From Branchipolynoe longqiensis (lineage: Eukaryota; Annelida; Polychaeta; Phyllodocida; Polynoidae), in assembly GCA_030323885.1 (NCBI GenBank), contig CM059196.1:42431798-42495797 (forward strand): a DNA stretch of 64,000 nucleotides, read 5' to 3'. The stretch's first letter is position 1. Every line of letters starts with the position of its first letter. The notes beneath the pieces were generated by a model. It was given only the letters and a program-made list of their open reading frames with translations, made no database searches and was not told where the DNA came from. The position numbers were made by a program, and so were the translations under genes. This document shows positions 29,789-39,800 of the stretch, piece by piece.

Positions 29789-30106
29789 CTAGATTGAAAT
29801 AAAATAAGACGTGCTAGCCTTGGACATCCTCCTCTGTATTTCAGCATCAATGCATCCATCACTTGATATAGTGCTTCCGACATAGGTGAATTCCGGAACA
29901 GAGTTCAGCTTGTTTCCGTCAACCATGATATCCTCCTCTTGGGTTCTTGTGGAGTTGGGTTGGTACAGCAACTCCGTCTTCTTGATGTTAATCTTCAGGC
30001 CGAACTTCTTTGATGCATCGGAGAAAGCGTCCACTATTTTCTGGATCTCTTCAGCAGAGTGGGCAACCAGTGCACTGTCATCTGCAAATAGCAGCTCTCT
30101 AACCAT
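29789..30106 (-). pseudogene. non-LTR retrotransposon reverse transcriptase fragment
   Basis: The reverse-strand frame contains RELLFADDSALVAH, then a helix-like stretch ending FGLKINIKKTELLY, then FTYVGSTISSDG and IQRRMSKA. FADD corresponds to the catalytic YxDD of reverse transcriptase domain C; the GLKIN..KTE segment (domain D) and the YLGS-like TYVGS (domain E) follow at the usual distances. In the intact enzyme this part of the palm copies element RNA at the nicked target. About 105 codons are open without stops. Upstream fingers, endonuclease and the rest of the C-terminus are missing: the frame upstream of REL turns into unrelated AT-rich sequence near 30110. It is a broken piece of a LINE; clade not assignable from this length. 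Confidence 0.85.
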
Positions 30107-30115
30107 AACATATGA

Positions 30116-30584
30116 TATGTATATTAAATACCGTAAATATAATAATTTCATGCCTAGCTTGTATATACATTCGATCCCCTTTAATCCCGAAATCTCACTA
30201 TCTGACTGAAACATCAAAGGAACTGATTTCAGCTTTTACGTTCATCTCTCTAATCCTAAAAACCGATTACACAATAATGTCATTATGTGAGATTGCGCGG
30301 GGTGACCAAAATAGTCTTGTTTAACTAAATGCTGACTGTAGAGCATATATTGTATATCATGTTTACTACGTGGATAATAATCAAAGAGCACACAATGTAT
30401 ACAATATATGTACTGCATATAATTTATTAAATAACAGTGCTCAAAATTCTGTGTTTTGAGAGCTTGATGATGAATACTTGCTAAAGGTTTGGAAAATGGA
30501 TACCACTTGGTCATTCTGAGTAGCAATTTATCAATTATACTGATATAGTGGATCAGAGTTTAAGGTGATGCATCATTCTGTGTA
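30116..30584. other. no gene recognised; AT-rich
   Basis: No tandem repeat, TIR or coding signal seen. It directly follows the broken end of the reverse transcriptase fragment. Confidence 0.4.
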
Positions 30585-31262
30585 ACAAGAGAGGGGGAGA
30601 GGAAGAGAGGAAGAGAGGGAGAGAGGGGGGAGGGGGAGAGAGGGAGAGGGGGAGAGGAAGAGAGGGGTAGAGGGGGGAGAGGGGTAGAGGGGGAGAAGGG
30701 GAGAGGAGGAGAGGGGAGAGGGGGAGAGGGGAAGAGGGGGAGAGGGAAGAGTGAGAACGGAGAAGAGTGAGAAAGGAGAAGAGTGAGAGAGGGGGAGAGT
30801 GAGAGAGTGAGAGAGAAGGGGAGAGTGGAGAGGGGAAGAGGGGGAGGTGTGGAGGTGGGTAAGGGGGGGTGAGGGGGAGAGTGTGAGAGGGGGAGATGGG
30901 GAGAGTGTGAGAGGGGGGGAGGGGGAGAGGGGGAGAGGGGAGAGGGGAGAGGGGGGAGAGGGAAAGAGGGGGAGAGGGAACGAGGGAGAGAGAGAGGGAG
31001 AGATTGTGATGAGGGAGATGGGGGAGAGAATAGGACAGGGAGAGAGATGGAACGAGGGATGAAAACAGAACGGGAGAGAAGCAGAACGGGAGAGAGGAAA
31101 CGAGGGAGGGGGAGGGAAGGAAAGAGAAGAGGCTAATAGGGAGAGAGGGAGAGATGTTGAGAGGGAGAGATGTTGAGATGTTGAAAGGGTGAGAGGGAGA
31201 GTGGGGGAGAGGGAGAGTCGGGAGAGGGAGAGAAAGAGAGGGAGAGACAGAGGGAGAATAGT
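30585..31262. repeat. purine-rich tract (GAGAGGGGGA type)
   Basis: About 680 bp of G/A on the + strand with GGGGAGAGG and GAGAGTGAGA sub-repeats. Ser/Pro/Leu frames of 236 and 246 codons on the other strand are artefacts. Confidence 0.95.
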
Positions 31263-31705
31263 TATCCATGGTCCACGGAACATCAGAACGCACAGAATTG
31301 GGTCAGTTCAACACTATGAACTGGGCCGGGTCGAAGAGTTTGAAGCGTATTCCACCGACAACTCCCAAGTGACACGCCCCACCCCCTCCCAGCAACACAA
31401 CACACACCCTCTCGGACCCATTGAGCATGCGCAGAGGGCCACTTCCGGTAGCGTCCAGGCGCGGACTTCGATGGGCGTGTTTGTATTGATGGTGATGTCG
31501 GGCGATGTCGTCTTTGATGTCCAGCACCATGAAGGGACGCGGGGACAGGGATGCCACGCCCCCTGGTGACGATACGAGGCAACTGGCTGTGAGTGAGGGT
31601 AGTCTCCATTCTCTGTCCCCTGTCGGTGTGTACCTTCTTTGGTGGGGGAGGGGAGGGGAGGTGGTGGGGGTGGAGGATCAGAGTTAATAAGGGGTTCTGA
31701 AATGT
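31263..31705. other. no clear gene; NRF1-like and ETS-like motifs near 31424-31450
   Basis: GAGCATGCGCAGAG and CCACTTCCGGTAGC are ~10 bp apart. Frames on both strands across 31300-31600 are open for 84-141 codons, with a non-repetitive segment (FMVLDIKDDIARHHH on the reverse strand), but they overlap one another and none shows a known domain. Confidence 0.3.
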
Positions 31706-32106
31706 TAGATAAAGGATTCACCCGGTACTCGCAGTACACGGGTGAATACCAACCCTGTATAAAAACAGTCGAAAGAGTGGGTTAATGAAATGAGAGCCTA
31801 ATTTCACAATCTAAGAAGCAACATTTGTAGATGTCTTCATATTTACCCGCTACCGTTGAGTTGAAACATATAATAAAATAGCTAGTTTAATACGATTTAA
31901 AATTGAAATCGACGGCGTTCTATGGCCGCCATCTTGGATTTGTGCATTCTCTCCCATTTCACCAAATCTGTGCCAATATATGTAGCCATTTGATCATGGA
32001 ACCACAGCTTCTACTTCATGTTCCATACTAAAGCTATTCTCGCCCGTATTTACAGTACGTTGTCATTCACCCGTGTACTACAAGTACCAGGTGAATCTTT
32101 TATCTA
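31706..32106. mobile_element. TIR element, 401 bp, with perfect 9-bp TSD (MULE-like)
   Basis: The left end TAGATAAAGGATTCACCCGG and the reverse complement of the right end, TAGATAAAAGATTCACCTGG, agree over ~41 bp with few mismatches. CTGAAATGT at 31697-31705 and 32107-32115 is a perfect 9-bp TSD. A long TIR with a 9-bp TSD is the pattern of Mutator-like elements. It has no transposase frame, so it is non-autonomous. A GGCCGCCATCTTGG motif lies inside. Confidence 0.9.
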
Positions 32107-32134
32107 CTGAAATGTGTGCATGTTTGTATTCACA

Positions 32135-32483
32135 TTAAAGCTGCATAGTCCAATGAAACATCAAAGTTTCAATCCAAAACACTGACCTACATTTGATTCT
32201 ACTTATCTAAATTTGAGACTGGGAGAGTTATTAAGCATGTCTTACCACATAGAAGGGCATACTGTGTCAATTTAATAAAACCCGTTACTAGATCAGCCTA
32301 TGGTATAAGAGTTTTGGCATGATTGCCAACATTAATTTTGCGTGTTTTCACTTCAAATATCTCAAAAGTTAGCCATTGAAAAAAGTTACTTCAAACTAAA
32401 GCAAGGTAGACGATAACAATCAATTTATTTATTTATCGCAGAAAATGACAGAAACTCAAAACCATCGGACTATGCAACTTTAA
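32135..32483 (-). mobile_element. MITE-T, full length
   Basis: TTAAAGCTGCATAGTCCAAT at left and CATCGGACTATGCAACTTTA at right. All internal blocks are present in reverse order. Confidence 0.93.
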
Positions 32484-32536
32484 GCAGTTAATACCCATTA
32501 TAGGAAAGCTCGAGTGTATCAAGCTACATATTAAGA

Positions 32537-33547
32537 TCGCAGTCCGATGGTTTTCAGTTTCATTAATTTTCTGTAGATACATCTATGAGTTAATCGAAAT
32601 AGTCTACCTCCCTTTGGTTTCAAGTTAGGGTGCAATGCACAATGAAAGAGGGGGAAATATATAGGGGGACAAACGAAGAGGTATGAAGACAACATCAGGG
32701 AATGGACAGGAAAGTCTCAGAGGGCAGTGGAGAACAGGGACAAAATAGGGGGGGGGGGGGGAAGAACTGGTTGCAAACCCATCTGTGGTGCCCTCACACA
32801 TACATCGATATCTAAAGCCCTGTTTACACGGGTGAGTTAAGCCGCATCATATAAATCGCCTTGTCTAGTTTGGTTTACATTCGCCGTGTAAACGCTATGC
32901 TGAAGCGGATTAGGGCTGATTCGATTCATATTATTCACTTCATGTAAACCACCTCGCGAGGTGGTTTAGATAAAGCGAACTAGCTTAAGCACGTCACACG
33001 CATGCGCAGTCGAGACCTTAGTTTGTTGACTTTCCAGTCAATCAAAAGCGCATATTATATCATTTGGTCCATGAAACCGCTAGCTGTGCACAGATATTTT
33101 TTTCATGATTTATTTTAAGGTTTTCACTGCCCAGCAGACCGTTCCAAACCAATACGATTCAGTCCATACATATCTAGGTCGAACCCACAATCTCTCATGG
33201 CGACGTCGACTAACCGAAACTGGCGCTGGTTAGTCTGGACTTGCTCATGCGCAGATATCGATTTCCACCTTAAGCCGCTCCGTGTGTAAACGCGCCACTA
33301 CTTCGCTTCATATAAATCGCTTTGTCTAATTCGCTTTACAATTACCCGTGTAAAGACGGCTTTAGGAGATATTTGACATGAAAACATGCCAAGTTTGGAT
33401 ATAAATTATAATGGACTTCAGCAGTGACACATTGATTTAGGATTCCCTTCTAAGTTATAGACAGAAACAAATGATTACTAAGTGCTCCAGTTTCTAAATT
33501 AGCTATGTAGAAGCAAATCTAGGTGGGTTTTTTGCGATGAAGGTTTT
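32537..33547 (+). mobile_element. MITE-T copy broken by other insertions
   Basis: The left part lies at 32537-32627 (GCAGTCCGATGGTTTTCAG...) and the middle/right part at 33365-33547 (AGATATTTGACATGAAAACA ... GATGAAGGTTTTGAT). Between them lie ~185 bp of unrecognised G-rich sequence and the TIR element 32815-33362. The right part then runs into a long inverted repeat. Confidence 0.75.
32815..33362. mobile_element. TIR element, 548 bp, TA target
   Basis: The left end AAGCCCTGTTTACACGGGT and the right end ACCCGTGTAAAGACGGCTT are inverted over ~19 bp. TA stands on both sides (32813-32814, 33363-33364). Subterminal TAAATCGC/GCGATTTA-type blocks (CATATAAATCGCCTTGTCTA and CATATAAATCGCTTTGTCTA) occur in direct orientation near both ends. 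No transposase frame. Confidence 0.85.
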
Positions 33548-34117
33548 GATCTGGTAAAGGCTTGCAAAGAGAGCGATAATTGGGGTATATCAGAGGCGCT
33601 ATGTAATATGACCAGACGGGATGGCCGAATGAGTTAGAGCGTCCATCTCCCATGTTGGTAGACCATCTGATTGTGGGTTCGAACCTTGGTCGAGACAAAC
33701 CAATGACATCAAAATGTATACTTGTCGCTACCTAGCCTGGCATTATTAGGATAGGGAAAGGACTGGTTGGCTCAGTGTGAGGATAATGTGTCTGAGTGGG
33801 ATATCATGGTGCTGACGGCCTGGTCTCCCAGTGTGGCAGCACTATAAAGTCGCCATGAGTGCCACAAGTCGGTACCCGTCCTGATATGACCTTAGCTGTT
33901 GATAGAACGTAAAACAACGACAAACAAAGAAACAAGATTCTTTCATCGAACTGTACAACCTGAATCCACGAATAAGTAGAATCAAACCTGGATAAAGAAA
34001 TAAAACACGCAACAAACACACTATTCTATCACGTTCTCACATGTAGATAGATATTATTACATAGCGCCTCTGATATACCGCAATTATCGCCCTCTTTGCA
34101 AGCCTTTACCAGATATA
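33548..34117. mobile_element. long inverted repeat (foldback-like) enclosing a SINE-A
   Basis: The left arm about 33548-33611 (CTGGTAAAGGCTTGCAAAG ... GGCGCTATGTAAT) and right arm about 34052-34117 are inverted over ~62 bp with about three mismatches. The loop now holds a SINE-A plus ~115 bp, part of which (CTTTCATCGAACTGTACAAC) resembles a MITE-T terminus. The order of events is not resolved. Confidence 0.8.
33610..33934 (+). mobile_element. SINE-A, full length, type-i head
   Basis: GACCAGACGGGATGGCCGAA at the start, box B GTGGGTTCGAACC, and a tail with AAAC units at the end. A ~12-bp insertion duplicates part of the head (GACCATCTGATT). Inserted at the inner edge of the left foldback arm. 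Confidence 0.93.
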
Positions 34118-34544
34118 CAACCACCAGGCACGTCTACCCGTGTTCCTCCCTGCTGCATCACGTGACCGCCTGGCTGATCACGTGTCTAATTGGGACCAAT
34201 CATAAATGTGGCCACCAGAACATAAATGTTCCTTCACATCAGGTCCCGACAGAACGGCGTAGGGATTTTGCAGGCATGGCTATTTATTTACATTCTTTTT
34301 GTTCCGAGAAGAAGCCATGTTTACATTCTCCAAAATGAAGATTAATGATCGGAGTAGAAGTCAGGGTGGTGGCATTAAAAAAAACGCCAAACCTGGTGGA
34401 TAATTCAGAGGTTATATCACATATTTGGGGAAACTCAGATAATAAATGTCTGAAACTGAGATTATAAAGCAGCTTACCTCAGCCTCAGACCCAGTTAACC
34501 CACAAGACGAGACCAGACTCTTGGGGGTGACCAATAGATCCCAC
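34118..34544. other. no gene recognised
   Basis: Ordinary sequence with TCACGTGACC and GATCACGTGTC E-boxes near 34159-34184. No coding or repeat signal. Confidence 0.4.
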
Positions 34545-35227
34545 CAGGGCCCGAATGCATGAAGAATTATTTATCGGCTCCGGTGGTAAGGACCGAGTTT
34601 GGGGTAGCTATCACCAGTGGTGAGAAATGGGTCACGGGGTATGCACGGAGCCAAAGCGCGGAGGCGTTAGCTACCCTAGCAGTTACTTTACATTCGTCGA
34701 TTCGACACTATTAATATCGCCGCCAATGCAGCGGTAGCGTTAATAACGGTTTGAATTTAGGGTTAAATTGATAAAATTTCACTTATTGCATTTGTAATTC
34801 TGTTAAATATGATCGCATTCAATAGATTTGGGCGTAAAACATTGCCGCTGGTGTTATGCCAGTATGGATATCGACGTCGCGGCGGCGGTGATTTGTTTAC
34901 TTTACATTCGTCAATTCGACACTATTAATATCGCTGCCAATGCGGCGGTAGCCTTAATAATGGTTTGAATTTAGGGTTAAATTGATAAAATTTCACTTAT
35001 TGCGTATGTAATTCTGTTAAATATGATCGCATTCAATAGATTTGGCCCGAGTCGGTCACTACTACCACCCTTATACCTGCTACAGAATGGGGTTAGCTTA
35101 CCCGACTTTTAACTCCCGGGGTTTGCATAACACTGGTCCATGCATACCAACATTTCGCTGCTAACCCGGAGATCGCCTTTACCCACAGGTTTGGAGCGCT
35201 ACCACTGCCCCATGCATACGGGCCCTG
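34545..35227. mobile_element. TIR element of the CAGGGCCCGTATGCAT family, 683 bp
   Basis: CAGGGCCCGAATGCAT at left and ATGCATACGGGCCCTG at right, in reverse orientation to the copy at 16181. It carries an internal tandem duplication of ~170 bp: TTTACATTCGTCGATTCGAC and its downstream GTTAAATATGATCGCATTC occur near 34689 and again near 34899. Confidence 0.85.
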
Positions 35228-35232
35228 GAAAG

Positions 35233-35535
35233 TAGCCGATTAGTGTGGTTCCAGATTCTGCCAATAGATGTCACTCGGTTAACTAGTGAAGAGAGCGACG
35301 GTGAAACCCAGAAGAAAAATACAACATAGTTGATTTAAAATATATATATATATATATATCATCAGTTTGATGCCTGTTGCGATATGAATACCTGAATATA
35401 ATCAAGCATTTTATTATTTTTCCAAGCATTCTTTACTATTACGGAGATATAGCATTTGAAATCATAGGCGCACAGGGAAACAATCCGACTAGAGTGGTTC
35501 CAATTTCTGCCGATAGATGTCACTAGCTTGTCTGG
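35233..35535. repeat. pair of ~50-bp direct repeats 250 bp apart
   Basis: GATTAGTGTGGTTCCAGATT at 35239 and GACTAGAGTGGTTCCAATTT at 35487 start matching ~48-bp blocks that both contain ATAGATGTCACT. A TA microsatellite lies between them (35339-35360). Confidence 0.75.
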
Positions 35536-35659
35536 TCTACAATTGATGAGTGGCAATTAGAGTAACCCCTGTTTCCAGAGATGTGCCAACAGGTGGCAGC
35601 AGCGTTGCAGCAACAGTCTCTAGCGTGGACTGTTCCACCCATTGCCGAACTGGGGAAAC

Positions 35660-36110
35660 GGATAGAAAATGGACACTGTCCGGTGAAATACGTCAATGTC
35701 CGTGTTATATATGGTACGCATCCGGCATGTCCGTTCTCTGACTGGTGATGTTTGGTGTGTATGGTGGGAAGTTTTGAATATGCACAAAACTTGTACCGGA
35801 CACTGCCGGACTGATGTGTACGGTTGGTGTCCAGTTTAAGTCTGTTTAGTCCGTTTTGTCCATTTCATGTCCGGTACCCATCCATTACGTCTCCGGTTTG
35901 CTTCCTGAATAGTCCGTTAATGGTGTTGGGGGAATCTGGTCCATTGGTTTTTTCAGTGCGTCCGTCATCAGTCCGGTACGTGTCCGGTTGGTGTTTGATC
36001 TGTCCATTTGCCATTTGGGTGTCGTCCGGTTATCGTCGGGTGGATATTCGTTAATGTCCGTTCCTTGTCAGTTTAGTGTCCATTTCGTCCAACGGCCGTT
36101 GCAACATTTC
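35660..36110 (+). repeat. stretch dense in TCCGGT/TCCGTT/TCCATT motifs
   Basis: At least 18 TCCG or TCCA cores, mostly preceded by GT or AG, occur within 450 bp at irregular spacing (8-40 bp) and almost all on the + strand. There is no fixed unit length, so it is not a simple minisatellite. Function unknown. Confidence 0.55.
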
Positions 36111-36987
36111 CACACATTTCGGTACATTTTGATACCAAACTAGACCATTCTTTTTCTGGTTTATGTCCGTTGCTCAATCCGGTAAGGTGTGACAGGCACA
36201 TAACAGCCACCCCCCCCCCTCCCCGCGTGAGGTGCTGTGCTACCAGGCTGGGCAGGGACAGGTCAATTCTCATTCTGACCATCGCAGAATTAACCAGGGG
36301 GCTTGAAGCCATCTCAGTGTTACTTCCTTATTCATCAAGCAGAGAAGGACGTGACCCATTACAGAGATATAGTCATGAAGTATCAAAGAGAACAAGCAAA
36401 CTAAGTTGGCTTGAGTGTAAGCTAATAGCATGCGGCTTGTATTGGTCCATCGTTCAGTTAGAATATAACATTGTAGTGGAACTGCGACGCTCGCGAATAT
36501 GTGATAATACAAGCAGGACTCCATGCAGGATCAGAAATGAGATTTAATGAAGCAGGAGCTTCAGTGAAATGCCAATTAAATGAGGTATTTTATTCATATA
36601 ATGAACTATATGGCATGTATATATTTTCAATATGCACATAATTATTAATAGTTAATCCTAGATCAAGCTAAGCCAAATACATAGATTGGGTGGTGTAAGT
36701 ATAATCTCTGTTAAGGCCTAGCTATCTTTCTTAAAATGACTAAGATTTGAGCGATGAGTGCGGACCTCATACAGTGGGTTACACTCTTTTTATAAGGTGC
36801 TGTAGCGATATCAGGATATGCATCATCTGTGGGGAAAATGTGATTAGGTCACTAATTAAAACACAATGATATGTTGCAAAAGTGCGGATTTTGTTTATCT
36901 GCAGTGTGTACGAGGGACCCAAACAAGAGAGCACATATAGCCAAGGTTTTAATTTAACAGAAATATTCTGCAATTTCAGTTTACATT
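36111..36987. other. no gene recognised
   Basis: The 125-codon frame at 36170 has no domain and begins next to a C-run. The segment 36585-36660 (TTATTCATATAATGAAC) resembles the AT-rich diverged repeat of 43.2 kb. Confidence 0.35.
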
Positions 36988-37155
36988 TTAAAGTTCCATA
37001 GTCCTTTTGTTGGAATTCCAACCATTAATCTTTAAAGATAAATATATTAAGTTGATCAGAATAATCTACTTTACTTTAGTTTCAAATAACATTTATTACA
37101 AATGGCTAACCTTGCAGATATTTGATGTGAAAACATCCAAAATTAGCAAAGCCTG
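36988..37155 (+). repeat. MITE-T left half
   Basis: TTAAAGTTCCATAGTCC at the terminus, then TATTAAGTTGATCAGAATAA and a GATGTGAAAACATCC block. It stops before the middle. Confidence 0.8.
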
Positions 37156-37196
37156 CTCACCGCAGCGGCATTGCGGATGTCGATAGACAATCAATA

Positions 37197-37388
37197 GGAC
37201 GTCAAGCAGCTGGGAGGCTGTGGCTGTGGCGAAGGACATTCAGTACCGGTCAGGTGGATCCAAGTGCTACATCAAGATCAGCAACATCTGCAACACTAAC
37301 ATATTCTCACCCATTGCACAAAATGGCTGCAAAGCGAGTGCGAGGTGCTTCTCGGAACTTCACTGCCTCAACGCTGTTTGCAAACCAT
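37197..37388 (+). CDS. possible Cys-rich exon, hypothetical
   Basis: An open frame, bounded upstream by TAG near 37182 and reading into CCAT|GTGAGT (a good donor) at 37388/37389, encodes a segment with seven cysteines: SKCYIKISNICNT, then NGCKASARCFSELHC and LNAVCKPC. Cysteine spacing of this type is seen in small secreted or EGF-like domains, but it fits no family I can name. There is no clear polypyrimidine acceptor upstream, and the frame ends with TAA at 37418-37420 if unspliced. It sits next to a MITE-T half, so a transposon-borne or decayed exon is equally possible. Confidence 0.2.
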
Positions 37389-37559
37389 GTGAGTCAGATT
37401 TACTGAAGCCAGCATTCTAACCACATTCACTCTGTTCCAAATGCATATTATATACATGCAGGCAGAGCTATAGGCCAATCGACCATGCTCAGATTATAAA
37501 GATGCAGGTTGTCTGCTTTATGAACAGGCTGAGATGGATGCGTGTTAATACAATTACTT

Positions 37560-37890
37560 CCGAGAGATGGTGAAGGGACTAAAGCAGAGAGAATAGAGAT
37601 GAATAGGGAGAAACAGGAGACAGACAGGAGAGAGGAGAGAGGACAGGCGGAAGAGGGGAGATAGGAGAGGAGAGGGGAGGGGAGAGGGAGGAGAGGGGGA
37701 GGGGAGAAGGAGAGGGAGGAGAAGGGCTCCGGGAGGGAGAGAGAGGGGTGAAAGGGGAGAGGGGAGCAGTGTGGAAAGACGGGAGAGTGGAGAAGGCAGA
37801 GGGGGAAGCGGAAAGGAGATGGGAGAGGGGAGAAAGAGAGAAGGTAAATAACCAAGAGAAGACGAGATGGAAGAGAGAAAAGAGAGAAAC
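37560..37890. repeat. purine-rich tract (GAGAGGGGAG type)
   Basis: G/A on the + strand with GGAGAGGGGAGG runs. Ser/Pro/Leu frames on the reverse strand are artefacts. Confidence 0.93.
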
Positions 37891-37899
37891 AGAGAAATA

Positions 37900-38190
37900 A
37901 GAGTTGTTTTGTTGGGATTTGAGGTCTTATGAGTATCTAAGGTCATACCAGGACGTATATACACTTTTAGCAGTGCACACTCATGGCATATTTATAGTGC
38001 TGCCCCATTAGAAGACTGTGCAGCTGGCACCATGACCCAATATCCCACTCTGTCTCATTAACCGATAACCGAGCAAACTAGTTGTTATCATATCCTATTA
38101 CTGCCTGTCATCAGGCTGGCTAGCGACATGTATCAAGTTAGTACTTCAGTGATTTGATATGGTGAGAGTCAGAATCCACGACCTCCCATG
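37900..38190 (-). mobile_element. SINE-A, diverged
   Basis: GATTTGAGGTCTTATGAGTA (tail), GTGCTGCCCCATTAGAAGAC (body) and a degraded head ending CCACGACCTCCCATGG. Confidence 0.8.
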
Positions 38191-38534
38191 GAATAATCCA
38201 GCCAGCCAATTCAGGCATCCCATCCAAGTAAGCTTGAGTTGAGGAGAGAAGGGTGGATTTGAGGAGATATGGGTGGAGTTGGGCAGCATGGGCTGACGAC
38301 CCTGATGAGGGGGGGCCCTTTGGGGTGTGAACTTCATGTTCTGTCACTGACATCACACGGCGCATTCCCCGGGCTCGGGCCCTGTCTGAAGCATGAAGGC
38401 TATCAGTCTGCTCCAGGGTGGCTGGCGGCGGCCCACAGTCCGCCAACACGGCCCACTGCAGGACGCCTTCAGCGCCATCACAACCTACATGGTCTCATCA
38501 CCAGACCATGCGCAGTGAGCTGCTATTCGCATTA
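38191..38534. other. GC-rich non-repeat sequence with a short coding-like frame at 38394-38519
   Basis: The 41-codon frame from ATG 38394 reads MKAISLLQGGWRRPTVRQHG then PLQDAFSAITTYMVSSPDH and stops at TGA. It is protein-like in composition, and GCA|GTGAGC is a weak donor at its end. An upstream TGA excludes a long 5' extension. Not enough to call a gene. Confidence 0.15.
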
Positions 38535-38536
38535 AT

Positions 38537-38845
38537 TAGTTGGTTGTTGGAGGTTTATATCCTGACAACACCTAAGGTCATATCATATCAGGACGGTTAC
38601 CGACTTGTAATAGTGCGCACTCGTGGCGATTTTATAGTGCTGCCCCATTGGGATGGACACCCCAGCACCATGACCTGACACTGACCTAACTGTCCTTGCC
38701 CTATCCTAATAATGCCGCCTGCCAGGCTAGGGTGCAACAAGTATCAATTTCTAAGTCATTGGTTTGATTCAACCAGGGTTCGAACCCATGGGTTCGAATC
38801 CCACGATCTACCAACATGGGAGACGAAAGCTATAAACCTTTTCCA
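38537..38845 (-). mobile_element. SINE-A, near full length, type-i head
   Basis: The tail GGTTTATATCCTGACAACAC is at left. The head contains GGGTTCGAATCCCACGATCT with an adjacent duplicated GGTTCGAACCCATGG, so box B is doubled. Confidence 0.9.
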
Positions 38846-38917
38846 GGGAGCAGGCTGCATATCGGTGGAAATGCGCTAGCATACCTTTTCCTCAGTGCAT
38901 CTACTGCATTTAATTAG

Positions 38918-39261
38918 TGTAGTAGTCTATACATGAGCCCCACTACCACCCGGTGGCGGCAGACACTACGCCACACACCTACCCAGTTACACTGAACTGC
39001 GCTAAGTGGCAGCAGGCTAGCCACCTGGCAGACCCCGACTGGGCTGCCCTCTACTGCGTGTGGCTAGCTCACCCCCCCACCCCCCACCCACCTATAGAGG
39101 CGACGCAGGACCTGGCAAGTTAAGGGGTGGGTCAGTTGACTCTTGACGCCATGGACAGCAGAGAGGTTTTGTAATAAACCAGGTTGAAGCGTACTGATAC
39201 TGAATCTTGGCATTCTTCCGTGAGTGCGTGATGGTGTGGGGGAAGACCGTGGGCCTTCACA
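38918..39261. mobile_element. LTR-like element copy 2 (344 bp)
   Basis: TGTAGTAGTCTATACATGAG start, GTGGCGGCAGACACTACGCC, an AATAAA followed by AAGCGTACT, and an end GGGCCTTCACA. Same layout as the copy at 27754 but diverged. Flanking TTAG/CTAG could be a decayed 4-bp TSD. It has no internal genes; solo LTR is inferred. Confidence 0.55.
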
Positions 39262-39665
39262 CTAGTATGAACATCAGTTCAATCAGAGGATGCCTTGGTG
39301 GTGGAAATCATCTAAAACCTTTCTGCACATAGGGTGTTGCAACCAACAATAACAACTTTAATAGTACCTCGGCAATTGAACAGTTTAACAAAGAACACAT
39401 TAGAAAATTGCATGATATACAGACAGATATGCCCTGGTATATGGGCTAGGAGACTGCTTGCAGATGAACCTGAATGAAACCGTATTTCGTTTTTTTCTGT
39501 TATTCCCTGATAAATTAGCCTTTCACTACCGACAAGCTAAACTTCTACTAGTTCTAGTGAGCTCCATAAACGCGATAATAGTAATACATGATCTTAAACG
39601 GTTCTGCAATAGTCACAATTTTTAAGCCAATGAGATACTCTCCGAGTTTTGGCAATATGACAATT
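39262..39665. other. no gene recognised
   Basis: AT-leaning, no repeat unit or coding signal. Confidence 0.4.
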
Positions 39666-39669
39666 ACCG

Positions 39670-39800
39670 CTCTGCCCCTTTATATTCATATAATAAATTA
39701 CATATCACATATATGTATATATCACATATATGTATATATATTTATATATGTAAATATACATATGTGTATATATATATGTATATATATATATATATATATC
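39670..39800. repeat. TATATG/TA microsatellite
   Basis: ACATATATGTATATATC repeats and a final TA run. Strongly self-complementary. Confidence 0.93.

Noticed and set aside
30553..31293. 236- and 246-codon reverse-strand frames
   Set aside because: Lie over the GAGAGGGG tract; both overlap in different frames, which a real gene would not.
31303..31739. Overlapping frames of 84-141 codons near NRF1/ETS motifs as a gene
   Set aside because: Open in three frames on both strands, none with a recognisable domain or convincing splice sites; listed only as unassigned sequence.
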